A program made the translations under genes and the position numbers. From NCBI GenBank assembly GCA_041690995.1, contig JBEPVM010000021.1, positions 1 through 29,299 of the forward strand: a stretch of DNA of 29,299 nucleotides. Reading direction: 5' to 3'. Position 1 is the stretch's first letter, and each line of letters starts with the position of its first letter. Under the pieces are notes generated by a model. That model did not search any database. It was given only the letters and a program-made list of their open reading frames with translations, and had not been told where the DNA came from. Below are positions 16,642 to 24,171 of the stretch, piece after piece. Source of the stretch: UBA4722 sp041690995. GTDB lineage: Bacteria > Pseudomonadota > Gammaproteobacteria > DSM-16500.

Positions 16642-17280
16642 TTACTCTGAATTTTTAATTTTTTTAAAATGAGTCGTATACTTCAGGGGCTGAACAACGC
16701 CGAGCGAAATAACAAATTTCAACGCTTGATCTATACTCATCTCTAACTCAATCACATCTTTACGCGGTACCATCATTAAAAAACCCGATGTAGGATTAGG
16801 CGTTGTGGGAATAAACACACTGACCATCGCTGTATTCAGTAATTTTTCCACTTCAGGCGTACCATCTCCCGTTTGAAAAGCCAAACTCCACATACCCGCA
16901 CGGGGATATTCCACTAACAAAACTTTACGAAAGGATTGCCCACCAGGTGTAAATAATGTTTGTAAGACTTGTTTCACACTTGCATAAATCGTTCGGACTA
17001 AAGGGATATGTGCAATGATAGCATCACCCATTAAAACCAAACGTTTACCGATAAAATTAGCAACCACAACACCTGTCAGAAAAATAACAACCAGCGTAAT
17101 CATGACATTAATGCCAGGGATATGAAATCCTATCAACGCATCAGGTTGATATTGGCGTGGCAGCATAGACAATGTACTGCCAAAAATTCCCACTAAAAAT
17201 TTAATAACGAGAATAGTCGCCCAAATAGGCAGCCAAACTAACAATCCAGAAAAAAAATATCGCCTGATTAATGACATCAT
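16642..17280 (-). CDS. DUF502 inner-membrane protein
   Basis: 212 residues with two membrane helices (about 8-34 and 55-77), then a cytoplasmic or periplasmic domain carrying IPLVRTIYASVKQVLQTL, FRKVLLVEYPRAGMWSLAFQTG and VFIPTTPNPTSGFLMMVP, the DUF502 signatures. The function is unknown. The gene is 3 bp after fmdB and 10 bp before aspS, so it is almost certainly cotranscribed with them. Confidence 0.93.
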   Translation of the reverse strand: MMSLIRRYFFSGLLVWLPIWATILVIKFLVGIFGSTLSMLPRQYQPDALIGFHIPGINVMITLVVIFLTGVVVANFIGKRLVLMGDAIIAHIPLVRTIYASVKQVLQTLFTPGGQSFRKVLLVEYPRAGMWSLAFQTGDGTPEVEKLLNTAMVSVFIPTTPNPTSGFLMMVPRKDVIELEMSIDQALKFVISLGVVQPLKYTTHFKKIKNSE

Positions 17281-17283
17281 AAT

Positions 17284-17610
17284 TTAATTTACCGATGTCT
17301 CTGTGGTTTTAGAATCTTTACTGGGTTTAACTTCTGGTTTGGCCTCAGATTTATTCTCTGATTTATTCTCTAGCGATTTATTCTCTAGCGATTTATTCTC
17401 TAGTGATTTATTTTCTACAGCCCCTGTCTTATTACGAAAATCCGTTACGTACCACCCTGTACCCTTTAATTGAAATCCCGCCGCAGAAACTAACTTCTGC
17501 AAAGAAGATTCACCACACGCAGGACAGTCTGTGAGAGGTGTATCCGTCATTCTTTCAAACGATTCCAGTTGATGACTACATTGACTGCATTGATATTCAT
17601 AAATAGGCAT
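17284..17610 (-). CDS. FmdB-family zinc-ribbon protein with a 5-residue repeat tail
   Basis: I take the ATG at 17610 because family members start MPIYEYxC; a longer frame to 17646 exists but reaches into a hairpin. 108 residues. The zinc ribbon has CSQCSH and CPACGE pairs, and QKLVSAAGFQLKGTGWYVTDF is typical. After residue 65 the protein is low-complexity: (SLENK)n then SENKSEAKPEVKPSK. The role is unknown, possibly regulatory. It heads the fmdB-DUF502-aspS-yebC-ruvC operon. Confidence 0.93.
   Translation of the reverse strand: MPIYEYQCSQCSHQLESFERMTDTPLTDCPACGESSLQKLVSAAGFQLKGTGWYVTDFRNKTGAVENKSLENKSLENKSLENKSENKSEAKPEVKPSKDSKTTETSVN
17348..17416 (-). repeat. 15-bp in-frame tandem repeat in the fmdB tail
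   Basis: GATTTATTCTCTAGC-type units repeat in tandem (with 12-bp variants), encoding SLENK/SENK. Unit-length changes keep the frame, so copy number could vary between strains. Confidence 0.75.
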
Positions 17611-17636
17611 AAGTCTCTTTCTCATAAATCTGTAAA

Positions 17637-17667
17637 AACTGCTCATTTTAACAAGATATGAGCAGTT
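17637..17667 (-). promoter_or_regulatory. Hairpin with U-run in the fmdB-aspS leader, attenuator or operator
   Basis: AACTGCTCAT (17637-17646) and ATGAGCAGTT (17658-17667) form a perfect 10-bp stem with an 11-nt loop. In minus-strand RNA the stem is followed by U residues (TTTTTAC overlapping its end) and lies about 27 nt before the fmdB ATG. It could terminate leader transcripts or bind a regulator. Confidence 0.4.
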
Positions 17668-17701
17668 GGGATAGGAGAAAATTAGGAAAATTAACCTTAC
17701 T

Positions 17702-17711
17702 ATTATATAAT
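17702..17711. promoter_or_regulatory. Divergent overlapping -10 elements between fmdB and wrbA
   Basis: Plus-strand TATAAT is at 17706-17711 and minus-strand TATAAT at 17702-17707, both from the near-palindrome TATTATATAAT. The -35 regions are weak. Placement suits divergent transcription of wrbA and of the fmdB operon. Confidence 0.35.
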
Positions 17712-17754
17712 CGGTAACTTATTAAAAATAAACTCAAAAATCCCCAGGGGGAAA

Positions 17755-18357
17755 ATGGCAACCGCAACAACTATTCTAGTTTTATATTACAGCCGCCACG
17801 GCGCAGTCAAACAAATGGCTCAGCATGTCGCGCGGGGTATAGAATCTATCCCAACAGTAGAAGCGCGAATCCGCACAGTGCCTGCCGTGTCACCTACCAC
17901 TGAAGCCACCCAGCCAGGTATTCCTGAAAATGGCGCGCCTTACGCCACTTTAAACGATCTAAAAGAGTGCGATGGACTCGCACTGGGCAGCCCAACGCGC
18001 TTTGGCAATATGGCAGCGCCTTTAAAATATTTCATAGATACCGCAAGCGGCCTTTGGTTAGACGGAAGCTTAGTTGATAAACCAGCCACCGTTTTTAGCT
18101 CGAGTGCCAGCATGCACGGCGGACAAGAAACCACACTTATCAGCATGATGCTGCCACTGATCCATTTAGGTTATATACTGATTGGTATCCCTTATACAGA
18201 ACCTGATTTAACGAGTACTCTCACAGGCGGTACACCTTATGGCGCAACACATGTCACCGGACCTGATGGGAAAAAACCCGTCAATGCAGAAGAACAGCGA
18301 CTCTGTTTTGCAATGGGTGAACGGCTAGCAAAAATAGCGCTATCTCTAAAGAAATAA
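17755..18357 (+). CDS. wrbA: NAD(P)H:quinone oxidoreductase, WrbA flavodoxin-like
   Basis: 200 residues. The N-terminal FMN-phosphate loop (VLYYSRHGAVKQMAQHVARG) is followed by LGSPTRFGNMAAPLKYFIDTASGLW, SSSASMHGGQETTL and GGTPYGATHV, all classic WrbA flavin contacts. It catalyses two-electron reduction of quinones, avoiding semiquinone radicals. An AGGGGGAAA ribosome site precedes the ATG. The pilin gene follows by 8 bp on the same strand. Confidence 0.96.
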   Translation: MATATTILVLYYSRHGAVKQMAQHVARGIESIPTVEARIRTVPAVSPTTEATQPGIPENGAPYATLNDLKECDGLALGSPTRFGNMAAPLKYFIDTASGLWLDGSLVDKPATVFSSSASMHGGQETTLISMMLPLIHLGYILIGIPYTEPDLTSTLTGGTPYGATHVTGPDGKKPVNAEEQRLCFAMGERLAKIALSLKK

Positions 18358-18365
18358 AATAAACA

Positions 18366-18773
18366 ATGAAACAAAAATCAAATGGCTTTAGCTTAATTGA
18401 ACTGATTATTACACTGACTCTTATTGGCATCTTAACCGCGCTTTGTTTACCTGTTTATTCACAACACCTCATAGAGGAACACCGCCTGGACGCTAAAATC
18501 GCACTCGAAAAATTAGCCGCGATGTTAGAAGAATATTTTATCGCACACAATTCCTATCAAGGTGCAACGCTCGAAATAGTAAAATCGCCTTCATTTATTG
18601 CTAAAAATAATTATCAATTAATCATCACCGCGCTCTCAAATAATTATTTTTCTATCGCAGCAAGACCCCTCTCCCATCAAGCCCAACAGGACACCGCCTG
18701 CGGAGTGCTCACACTCAATAGCTTAGGCAAAAAAACAATAACAGGGACAGGAAAATTGTCAGATTGCTGGTAA
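18366..18773 (+). CDS. pilE: Type IV pilin-like protein (PilE-type)
   Basis: 135 residues. A type III prepilin signal MKQKSNG|FSLIE is processed by the PilD peptidase before Phe8, with the conserved Glu12 at position +5; the hydrophobic N-terminal helix runs to about residue 35. A C-terminal pair of cysteines (112 and 134) could form the usual D-loop disulfide (ACGVLTLNSLG...LSDCW), a PilE feature. The protein is a minor or major pilin. It directly follows wrbA, and no pilus assembly genes are nearby. Confidence 0.88.
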   Translation: MKQKSNGFSLIELIITLTLIGILTALCLPVYSQHLIEEHRLDAKIALEKLAAMLEEYFIAHNSYQGATLEIVKSPSFIAKNNYQLIITALSNNYFSIAARPLSHQAQQDTACGVLTLNSLGKKTITGTGKLSDCW

Positions 18774-18863
18774 AACGTCTTATTTTCTAAGTCAAAGCTC
18801 TTGACCTGGCTATATTTTTCCATGAAAATATGGATTCTAATTCCATTTTTTCATGCAGAATTT

Positions 18864-20021
18864 ATGAAGCGCATTGATTATATTACTAAAATTATTTCGC
18901 TTATGAAGCAGTTTCCTGTCGTCTGTCTACTAGGGCCTCGACAAGTAGGCAAAACAACATTAGCTAAATCTTACGCGGACATGGTTAAAGGCGAGTTTAA
19001 AACTATTCATATTTTTGATTTAGAAAATCCTCAAGATCTTGCTGCGCTTGAACACCCTCAATTAGCTCTAAGCCAGCTCGAAGGACTTATCATTATTGAT
19101 GAAATTCAACGGCGCCCTGATTTATTTCCCTTACTGCGCGTTTTAATTGACACACCTCCTAAAAAACAACAGTGGCTTATTTTAGGAAGTGCATCGCGAG
19201 AATTACTTAACCAATCATCTGAGACACTTGCCGGTCGTATTGCGTACTTAGAAGTTCACCCTTTCTCTCTTATAGAAACAGATGAAAGTCAGAATTTGTG
19301 GTTACGGGGTGGTTTTCCCAATTCTTATCTAGCCAAGTCAGATGCAATGAGTTTTGAATGGCGCAAGCAATATGTTAAAACTTTTTTAGAGCAAGATATT
19401 CCTAATTTCGGCATTTCAATTGCCGCGCCTAATTTACGCCGTTTTTGGATGATGATCGCCCATTACCATGGCAATATTTTAAATCTGGATGAGCTGTCAC
19501 GTTCGCTTGGCATCAATAATAAAAGTATTCGCCATTATGTCGATATACTGACGAACACATTTATGGTGCGTCAATTGCAGCCGTGGTGGGAAAATATAAG
19601 TAAACGACAGGTAAAATCACCGAAAATTTATTTACGAGACAGTGGGCTACTGCATTATTTACTCAGCTTTAATAATTTAAGTGCATTGCAACAACATCCC
19701 AAAATAGGGGCATCCTGGGAAGGTTTTGCGCTTGAAGAACTCATCCGTTGCCTTCCTGTTGACCCTGAAAATTGTTACTTCTGGTCTACACATCAACAAG
19801 CAGAACTCGATTTACTTATCTTTCATGAAGGCAAACGCCTTGGTTTTGAGTTTAAATACGCCGATGCGCCTACGCTTACAAAATCCATGCGTATTGCTTG
19901 CGAAGATTTACACCTAAATGAGCTAATCGTGATTTATCCTGGCACTCGAAAATATTCATTAACAGAAAAAATTAAAGTCATGAATTTATCGGATTATTTT
20001 ACGCACGAAAAAACTTCGTAA
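18864..20021 (+). CDS. AAA_14/DUF4143 ATPase
   Basis: 385 residues from the ATG at 18864 (MKRIDYITKI); in-frame ATGs at 18801 and 18822 exist but add atypical sequence. Walker A is GPRQVGKTT (residues 24-32) and Walker B is LIIIDEIQRR (Asp79-Glu80). GSASRELLNQSSETLAGR follows, then a winged helix (NLDELSRSLGINNKSIRHYVDILT) and the C-terminal DUF4143 nuclease-like region (GASWEGFALEELIR, WSTHQQAELDLLI, FEFKYAD). The E..(9-20)..D-L..E-K pattern resembles a PD-(D/E)XK core. The role is unknown and the family is often mobile. It overlaps the convergent MFS gene by 23 bp. Confidence 0.92.
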   Translation: MKRIDYITKIISLMKQFPVVCLLGPRQVGKTTLAKSYADMVKGEFKTIHIFDLENPQDLAALEHPQLALSQLEGLIIIDEIQRRPDLFPLLRVLIDTPPKKQQWLILGSASRELLNQSSETLAGRIAYLEVHPFSLIETDESQNLWLRGGFPNSYLAKSDAMSFEWRKQYVKTFLEQDIPNFGISIAAPNLRRFWMMIAHYHGNILNLDELSRSLGINNKSIRHYVDILTNTFMVRQLQPWWENISKRQVKSPKIYLRDSGLLHYLLSFNNLSALQQHPKIGASWEGFALEELIRCLPVDPENCYFWSTHQQAELDLLIFHEGKRLGFEFKYADAPTLTKSMRIACEDLHLNELIVIYPGTRKYSLTEKIKVMNLSDYFTHEKTS

Positions 20022-21195
20022 TCTCACGATTTTGAATCACGAAAAATAACATAATAATTCCAAGGAGAATAAAACTGCAAATAATAATCCCAATATTTTG
20101 AAATGATCCCGCGTAAAAAAAACCTGCGATCTGAAGACTGAGCGCTGTAAAAATAAGACGAATTCCCTGAAGAATCGCAGAGACCCTTGCTTTAGCGTGT
20201 GGCATAAAATTCAAGCACAGAGGATAAAGTATCGTAGATGGAATAATTTGAGCTATGCCAAAGAAAACTAATGCAAACGTAATCAGTAATGGATTAGCAC
20301 TATTAAAAATAGTAATCCCAGCAATATTTAGTAAGCTCGCAATGGCAATGCCATTTGCAATATATAACATTTTTTTCTGTTCATACCGATGAATAATTAA
20401 ACCGAACAATACGCTTCCAAGCGCAAATACTAAAGCAATCGCACCTTGATAATAACCAAAATGTGCGAGACTCACGCCTAAGTTCTTCATATAAAGCAAA
20501 GGAGACATACCAACAAAAACCCAATAAGGAACAAATATAAAAACAATAGTCATCACCAACAACATTAAAGATCTTGATTGAAACAGTGGAATATAGCCGC
20601 GAAACGAGATGGGTTCTTTAGTGCCAGGCAATTTGTACGCGGGGATAAAAAATAGCGTCATCACTAATACGACTAATCCTAAAAATAACAGCGCCATAAA
20701 ATTACCTCGCCAATGAAAATATAAAGCAATATAACTTCCCATCACAGGCGCAGCAGCCACGGAAATATTCATACATCCATTCAACATTGCCAATAAATAC
20801 TGCTGTTTTTTAAGAGAATAAGAGTCAGCAATAATTAAAAAACTGAGAATCGCAGGGGCTGCAATGCCGACACCCTGAAGAAAACGACCTGCAAGAAGGA
20901 ATGGATAAGAGGCTGTCCATAAGCAAAAAATACTGCCAATCACAAAAATAATAAACCCTGATAATAGAATGGGCTTGCGGCCATAGCGATCAGCCAATCC
21001 TCCAACAAAAAATAAACTCAAACAATACCCTATAAAATTAATAGATAACAATGCTTCAACCAAAAAAGGGGTCAAGCTAAACTGATGTTGCAGTTCAGGA
21101 AAACTCGGTACAAAAAGATCGAATTCTATTCCTACTAATAGATCCATCAAAATGATAGTGATTAAAACCATACTTTTGGCAATGAATTGATTCAT
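19999..21195 (-). CDS. MFS multidrug exporter (Bcr/CflA-like, DHA1 family)
   Basis: 398 residues with about 12 membrane helices. The loop 2-3 motif A is present (GGLADRYGRKPILLSG, residues 65-80), and motif C-like glycines follow (GRFLQGVGIAAPAILSFLIIADSY). A Drug:H+ antiporter is likely, substrate unknown. The C-terminus (NREITKFFRA) is encoded in the overlap with the ATPase gene. Confidence 0.9.
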   Translation of the reverse strand: MNQFIAKSMVLITIILMDLLVGIEFDLFVPSFPELQHQFSLTPFLVEALLSINFIGYCLSLFFVGGLADRYGRKPILLSGFIIFVIGSIFCLWTASYPFLLAGRFLQGVGIAAPAILSFLIIADSYSLKKQQYLLAMLNGCMNISVAAAPVMGSYIALYFHWRGNFMALLFLGLVVLVMTLFFIPAYKLPGTKEPISFRGYIPLFQSRSLMLLVMTIVFIFVPYWVFVGMSPLLYMKNLGVSLAHFGYYQGAIALVFALGSVLFGLIIHRYEQKKMLYIANGIAIASLLNIAGITIFNSANPLLITFALVFFGIAQIIPSTILYPLCLNFMPHAKARVSAILQGIRLIFTALSLQIAGFFYAGSFQNIGIIICSFILLGIIMLFFVIQNREITKFFRA

Positions 21196-21261
21196 AACTG
21201 CTACTTTATCTTTCCTAAAAAAGGTACTTTAACGTAAATAATAAATATAAAATAGGCTCTA

Positions 21262-21783
21262 TTAGCAATTTAATAAACTATCCAGATACGCTAACTCATC
21301 CTCTTTTCCAAAATCAACCTGACGCGCACGTCCCGATTGACTGATAATAATCGCCCATCTAGGCTTTTTTTCTTTTGGCAAACAATACCAAAAAGTACCA
21401 TTCTCTGAGTTTGACAGACCTGAAGGTAAATACTGTAATTGTTGGGATTGATGACTGGAAAAAGCACGCCAATGCAACTGGCCTTGATTTGCGATACTAT
21501 AAAAAATATCAATAATTTTCGCATTGGCTAAAATAATATAACCCTCTTCCCAATGGTTTGAACACGTATTTTTATCTAAACTGCCGCATAATGTTATTAT
21601 TTCACCACGTGTAATAGCTTCAATGCGTGCCAACTGAATAGCGCGCTGCAATTGTAGCCGCATAACATCCACTTTAGCGTTAGTTAAAAAAATACGCTCT
21701 GAGGGAATAGCAATAGCTAACACAATAAACATAATGGTCAATACGACTAATATTTCAAGTAAAGAAAAGCCATCCGCATTCAT
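21262..21783 (-). CDS. fimT: FimT/GspH-family pseudopilin
   Basis: 173 residues. A prepilin leader MNADG|FSLLE with Glu10 at position +5 is followed by a hydrophobic helix (to about residue 28) and the GspH/FimT domain with QLARIEAITRGEIITLCGS, CSNHWEEGYII and the C-terminal SGRAR. It is a minor pseudopilin associated with type IV pili; some FimT proteins bind DNA during natural transformation. No other pil operon genes are adjacent. Confidence 0.88.
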   Translation of the reverse strand: MNADGFSLLEILVVLTIMFIVLAIAIPSERIFLTNAKVDVMRLQLQRAIQLARIEAITRGEIITLCGSLDKNTCSNHWEEGYIILANAKIIDIFYSIANQGQLHWRAFSSHQSQQLQYLPSGLSNSENGTFWYCLPKEKKPRWAIIISQSGRARQVDFGKEDELAYLDSLLNC

Positions 21784-21828
21784 GGGTCAATCCCATTTTT
21801 TCCGCAATAAATATTTTGCTTGAAAATT

Positions 21829-22806
21829 TCACAAAATAAGGCAGCAATATTTTTTTTCATTGACTTCGCCCGCCTGATTATCTGGCGATAGAGGGATATT
21901 CTGACGAGGAGAAAAAAAAGACGGAGTTGCTTGAAAGTTACTACGGGAAGACTGTAATTGCTGTAATTTATTTGTAATTCTACTAACATTTTTCGGTTGA
22001 TTAAGTTGCTCACAGATATTCTTCGCTTCTATTAAATGTTTAGCTGCATTTTCCTTGTCATCTAAAGTCTTATAAAGTCTACTCATGTCTTCATGAGCAC
22101 GTACAGCGCCACTAAGGTAACAATTCAATGTCGCTTGATCATACTCAAGCACTTCTCTCACCTCCTCCCTCGTATGGCTACCGAGAAAAATATTTTTTTC
22201 TTTTCTGCTACGACTAGGAGAAGCGTTCTGCATTGGCTCACTATCGCTGGAAAAATTACAATAATTCTGCCAATAAGTATCTAACCATGCGGGCAAATGG
22301 GCGTGTATTAGGGGATGCTTCAGGTACAACGAATACATCGACAGGACATTTGCTATAACAGGGTTTTCTTCCAAAATTTCAGAATAATATTTCTGTGCCT
22401 GCTCGAAAAACGAAGTTTCTAACGCTTCATCTGACTCTTGTTCCGAAGCTATTAACAAAGTTCTACGAGAAAGTAACAAACCGATTTGTAGAATAACTGC
22501 ATCCCCTTTATGTTGAGAGCGCCCATCTATCCAAGGCTGTAAAGCTTCTGACACCTTTTTCATCTCAGTCAGTAAATAAGTTCGATCTATTTTCCGCAGA
22601 TCAACACGAAAATTCCTATAGAATATATCTATTAGCGCACGCGCCTCAGGAATAGTACAGTTTAAAAACACCTCTTCCGCCAACCGTGTCGCTTCATCAT
22701 GGCTTCTCAGAAAAGAAATTTCCGATTCTTTAGTTTCCTCCGTTACTTGTGTTATCTGTGAAGAAGAAAGATTTAAATCTTCCATCTCAAAGCCATTACC
22801 TTCCAT
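21829..22806 (-). CDS. Helical TPR-like effector candidate with C-terminal CaaX motif (paralogue 1)
   Basis: I choose the ATG at 22806 (325 residues) because AAGGAG lies 10 nt upstream; the frame extends to 22857 without a ribosome site. No signal peptide or membrane segment. The protein is all-helical. Its centre (DAVILQIGLLLSRRTLLIAS) and C-terminal part (ENAAKHLIEAKNICEQLNQ, TPR-like) match a second gene at 24172-25029. The last residues are KKYCCLIL: a CaaX box (CLIL) whose final Leu predicts geranylgeranylation by host GGTase-I, with a neighbouring Cys that could be acylated. Bacteria do not prenylate such boxes, but several Legionella effectors use them in host cells. A candidate promoter TTGGCA-18-TCTAAT is at 22869-22898. 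The function of the helical domain is unknown. Confidence 0.82.
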   Translation of the reverse strand: MEGNGFEMEDLNLSSSQITQVTEETKESEISFLRSHDEATRLAEEVFLNCTIPEARALIDIFYRNFRVDLRKIDRTYLLTEMKKVSEALQPWIDGRSQHKGDAVILQIGLLLSRRTLLIASEQESDEALETSFFEQAQKYYSEILEENPVIANVLSMYSLYLKHPLIHAHLPAWLDTYWQNYCNFSSDSEPMQNASPSRSRKEKNIFLGSHTREEVREVLEYDQATLNCYLSGAVRAHEDMSRLYKTLDDKENAAKHLIEAKNICEQLNQPKNVSRITNKLQQLQSSRSNFQATPSFFSPRQNIPLSPDNQAGEVNEKKYCCLIL

Positions 22807-22915
22807 AACATCATCTCTCCTTCTCTGTTCTAACAAAAAATTGACTGTCCAATCCATAACTCGATTTTATTAGATTTATAATTATTATTTTATGCCAAAA
22901 TCCGCTCATAAATCA

Positions 22916-23539
22916 TTAAAAACTCTTTTCGGAAGAGCTATGGCTTCTTTCATGATGAATAAGCCATTCTTTGCGTGTCACACCACTCGCATAACCACCT
23001 GGCTGACCATTTGTATTAATCACACGATGGCATGGAACAATCAGCGCAAGCTGATTTGTACCATTGGCTTGAGCGACTGCACGAAAAGCCGTTGGCCTTC
23101 CAATCGTTTTTGCTATCTCTCCATAAGAACGTGTTTTTCCATACGGAATGTTTTGCAATTCTTGCCATACTTGTTTCTGAAAAGGCGACCCAAGAAAAAA
23201 TAAAGGTGTTTTAAATGCTTTTAATTTGCCTTCAAAATACTGGCTCAACTCATTTTTAATTGAATAAATAGGTGAAGTGTAACCTGGAACAATCGTTGAT
23301 TTTGTTTTCTGTTTAAGGTTTTCTATTTCACGCTCAAACCCACAACGATTGAAAAATTCTAAAAGATAAAGCGCGTGATCATCCGCTATCGCAACCATAG
23401 GACCAAGGGGTGTATCAAACCAGGATGCCGTTAAAATATTCTGCGCTAATACGGACGATGCCGAACCTATCAAACGTAAAAATGTATCTTTAAAATCATT
23501 GCCAGATTCATACCCAGCAACAAGTTGAGTATCGCTCAT
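22916..23539 (-). CDS. ogt: O6-methylguanine-DNA methyltransferase with a leftover Ada/AraC segment
   Basis: 207 residues. A suicide repair protein that transfers O6-alkyl groups to Cys170 in the motif VPCHRVI; helix-turn-helix DNA binding is in YGKTRSYGEIAKTIGRPTAFRAVAQANGTN, and GGYASGVTRKEWLIHHE follows. The first 35 residues (TQLVAGYESGNDFKDTFLRLIG) do not belong to Ogt; they resemble the last helices of an AraC-type HTH, as in bifunctional Ada. So this looks like an Ada whose regulatory part was lost and whose start is now internal. Confidence 0.93.
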   Translation of the reverse strand: MSDTQLVAGYESGNDFKDTFLRLIGSASSVLAQNILTASWFDTPLGPMVAIADDHALYLLEFFNRCGFEREIENLKQKTKSTIVPGYTSPIYSIKNELSQYFEGKLKAFKTPLFFLGSPFQKQVWQELQNIPYGKTRSYGEIAKTIGRPTAFRAVAQANGTNQLALIVPCHRVINTNGQPGGYASGVTRKEWLIHHERSHSSSEKSF

Positions 23540-23622
23540 AGGATCGCCCTGACACGTGAGTAACGAACCGCAGATAATCGACCTGTTCCCCTCAGCAGGC
23601 AGGAAATATCAATAGACCCAAA

Positions 23623-23850
23623 TTATTTTCCACTTCTTCTTCCAATCAGCAAAAGCGCAACGCCAGCAACAAGAGCCAATCCACCTGATATTGGTGAAAA
23701 ATAAACTGTTTTTTGCGTATCCGCAGTGACTTGGACACTCCCTATTTGCGCTATTTTTTCTTGTTTAGTATAAGAAATACCTCTATAGGCCAAAATTGCA
23801 ATGCCCATGATAATTAGAAAAATTCCAACCAGATTTGTAATCGTTTTCAT
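23623..23850 (-). CDS. DUF3185 small membrane protein
   Basis: 75 residues from the ATG at 23850, chosen because GGAG lies 6 nt upstream; ATG 23856 is an alternative. Two membrane helices (about 4-22 and 52-70) flank a short loop with KQEKIAQIGSVQVTADTQKTVYFSPISGG, matching DUF3185. The function is unknown. It is paired with a DUF1328 gene on the same strand, a combination of small stress-type membrane proteins. Confidence 0.85.
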   Translation of the reverse strand: MKTITNLVGIFLIIMGIAILAYRGISYTKQEKIAQIGSVQVTADTQKTVYFSPISGGLALVAGVALLLIGRRSGK

Positions 23851-23875
23851 TCTCATCTCCAAATTTAAATTGAAA

Positions 23876-24049
23876 TTATTTTATCTTACGCCTTCTTAAA
23901 ATACTCATAATAAGTGAACCAATGAAGAGTACAAGAAATATAAAAAAGAGAATTTTGGCAATACCAGCAGCCTGGACGGATATGCCCGTAAACCCTAGAA
24001 CACCAGCAACAATAGAAACAACCAAAAAAATCAACACCCAATGCAACAT
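23876..24049 (-). CDS. DUF1328 (YtjA-type) small membrane protein
   Basis: 57 residues, translated by hand from the ATG at 24049. It reads MLHWVLIFLVVSIVAGVLGF, then TGISVQAAGIAKILFFIFLV and a basic end SILRRRKIK. Two membrane helices and the GxxGFTGI(S/A)..AAGIAKILFFIF motif identify DUF1328. The function is unknown. The gene is 25 bp upstream of the DUF3185 gene. Confidence 0.92.
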   Translation of the reverse strand: MLHWVLIFLVVSIVAGVLGFTGISVQAAGIAKILFFIFLVLFIGSLIMSILRRRKIK

Positions 24050-24171
24050 GGTTTAGTTCCTTTTAAATATAGACCCTTCATAATATAGCAGGAATTAAAA
24101 AATAAGCACCCTGTATTTTTCATGAATTGTTCTACTCTATTAGTGCAATAAAAAGTAATCTAAAAGAAGAT

